DNA from: Nautiliaceae bacterium
Lineage (GTDB): Bacteria; Campylobacterota; Campylobacteria; Campylobacterales; Nautiliaceae
Reading direction: 5' to 3'
Assembly: GCA_027035735.1 (NCBI GenBank)
Contig: JALVUH010000098.1
Span: 1-5,842 of the forward strand
Length of the DNA stretch: 5,842 nt
Numbering within the stretch: the first letter of the stretch is position 1; the number at the start of each line of letters is the position of its first letter. The notes under the pieces are model-generated. The model searched no databases. It had not been told where the DNA came from and saw only the letters and a list, made by a program, of their open reading frames with translations. The translations under genes and the position numbers were made by a program. Below are positions 5,527 to 5,842 of this stretch, in pieces.

Positions 5527-5842
5527 TATCGTTGATGTTTCTTACATCAAATAGTGAATCTAAAATTGAATAAATTGCAATTCCAAGACCTACACATCCA
5601 ATAATAATTAAAATTTCCATTGTATGAGGAGGGATGTATACATAAGGTTTAAGAGCATCTAATTGATAAGTACTAGTTGCTTCTGGACCTGTTCCAAATC
5701 TATTTGTCATAGGAACAATATTCCCACCATAAATAAACGCTTGTCTCATAAAAAATGTTCCAATAAGTGCTGAAATTGCAGCTATTAATGATGGAACTGG
5801 TTTTTGAGTTAGCCATAGAATTAATGGAACTACAATTCCTAA
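5513..5842 (-). CDS. NrfD/PsrC-family membrane subunit (N-terminus beyond window end)
   Basis: The frame is open to the last base of the window. I read 109 C-terminal residues, and the Met at 5749 is internal, not the start. Members of this family are multi-span membrane proteins that exchange electrons and protons with quinones for molybdopterin/Fe-S partners such as polysulfide reductase PsrAB. Visible here are the end of one span (1-12, LGIVVPLILWL), a second span with IGTFFMRQAFIYGG (27-40) that resembles the family's conserved GxFxxRxxxxxGG C-terminal signature, a hydrophilic loop (41-68), and YIPPHTMEI followed by the last span (about 69-97). The tail is NINDNADH. The terminator right behind it fits the usual last position of the C subunit in psrABC-type operons. 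PsrC is the most attractive choice beside sqr, but related nitrite, tetrathionate or hydrogenase membrane subunits share this fold, so I give no symbol. Confidence 0.8.
   Translation of the reverse strand, partial: LGIVVPLILWLTQKPVPSLIAAISALIGTFFMRQAFIYGGNIVPMTNRFGTGPEATSTYQLDALKPYVYIPPHTMEILIIIGCVGLGIAIYSILDSLFDVRNINDNADH

Noticed and set aside
5513..5749. Reading the window-end gene as a complete 78-aa protein from the Met at 5749
   Set aside because: The frame continues upstream without a stop to the window edge and encodes further membrane-span sequence matching the NrfD/PsrC family.

Overview
The window is AT-rich and every convincing gene is on the minus strand with tight, often zero, spacing. 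Arg is mostly AGA, and Shine-Dalgarno sites are AAGGA/AAGGAG about 5 nt before ATG. The gene content suggests a Campylobacterota (Epsilonproteobacteria) genome: a flavocytochrome-like sulfide:quinone oxidoreductase, an NrfD/PsrC-type membrane subunit, and a trxA/trxB/dapB/purF cluster. The sulfur-respiring Nautiliales (Nautilia, Caminibacter, Lebetimonas) are a plausible home. That assignment is inference from gene content and composition, not from a database match.

Reading in the direction of transcription (from high to low coordinates), there are three blocks. (1) 5842-5492: the C-terminal 109 residues of an NrfD/PsrC-family integral membrane quinone-reactive subunit, entering from the window edge. 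A Rho-independent terminator follows, with the stop codon inside its loop. (2) 5387-3680: an extended -10 promoter, then a 488-aa sulfide:quinone oxidoreductase (start corrected to the ATG at 5347), then 12 nt later a 62-aa basic protein of unknown function. (3) 3663-1: a -10 element, then trxA, a cysteine-free 126-142 aa hypothetical protein, trxB, dapB and purF (truncated by the window start). Gaps are 2-50, 44, 0 and 9 nt. I see no terminator between blocks 2 and 3, so read-through from sqr into trxA is possible.

Functionally, block 1 and the sqr gene concern sulfide/polysulfide and quinone chemistry in the membrane. Block 3 supplies the thioredoxin/thioredoxin reductase couple plus one step each of lysine/diaminopimelate and purine synthesis.

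The most interesting parts are small. The hypothetical protein between trxA and trxB looks like an anchored, cysteine-less thioredoxin-fold protein, and its real start may be an AUA codon. A perfect 16-bp inverted repeat covers its stop codon and reaches the trxB ribosome binding site, which could couple the two genes. The 62-aa protein translated right behind sqr is an unrecognised candidate partner. Nothing here is clearly a new defence or mobile system; no RNA genes, CRISPR arrays or mobile elements were seen.
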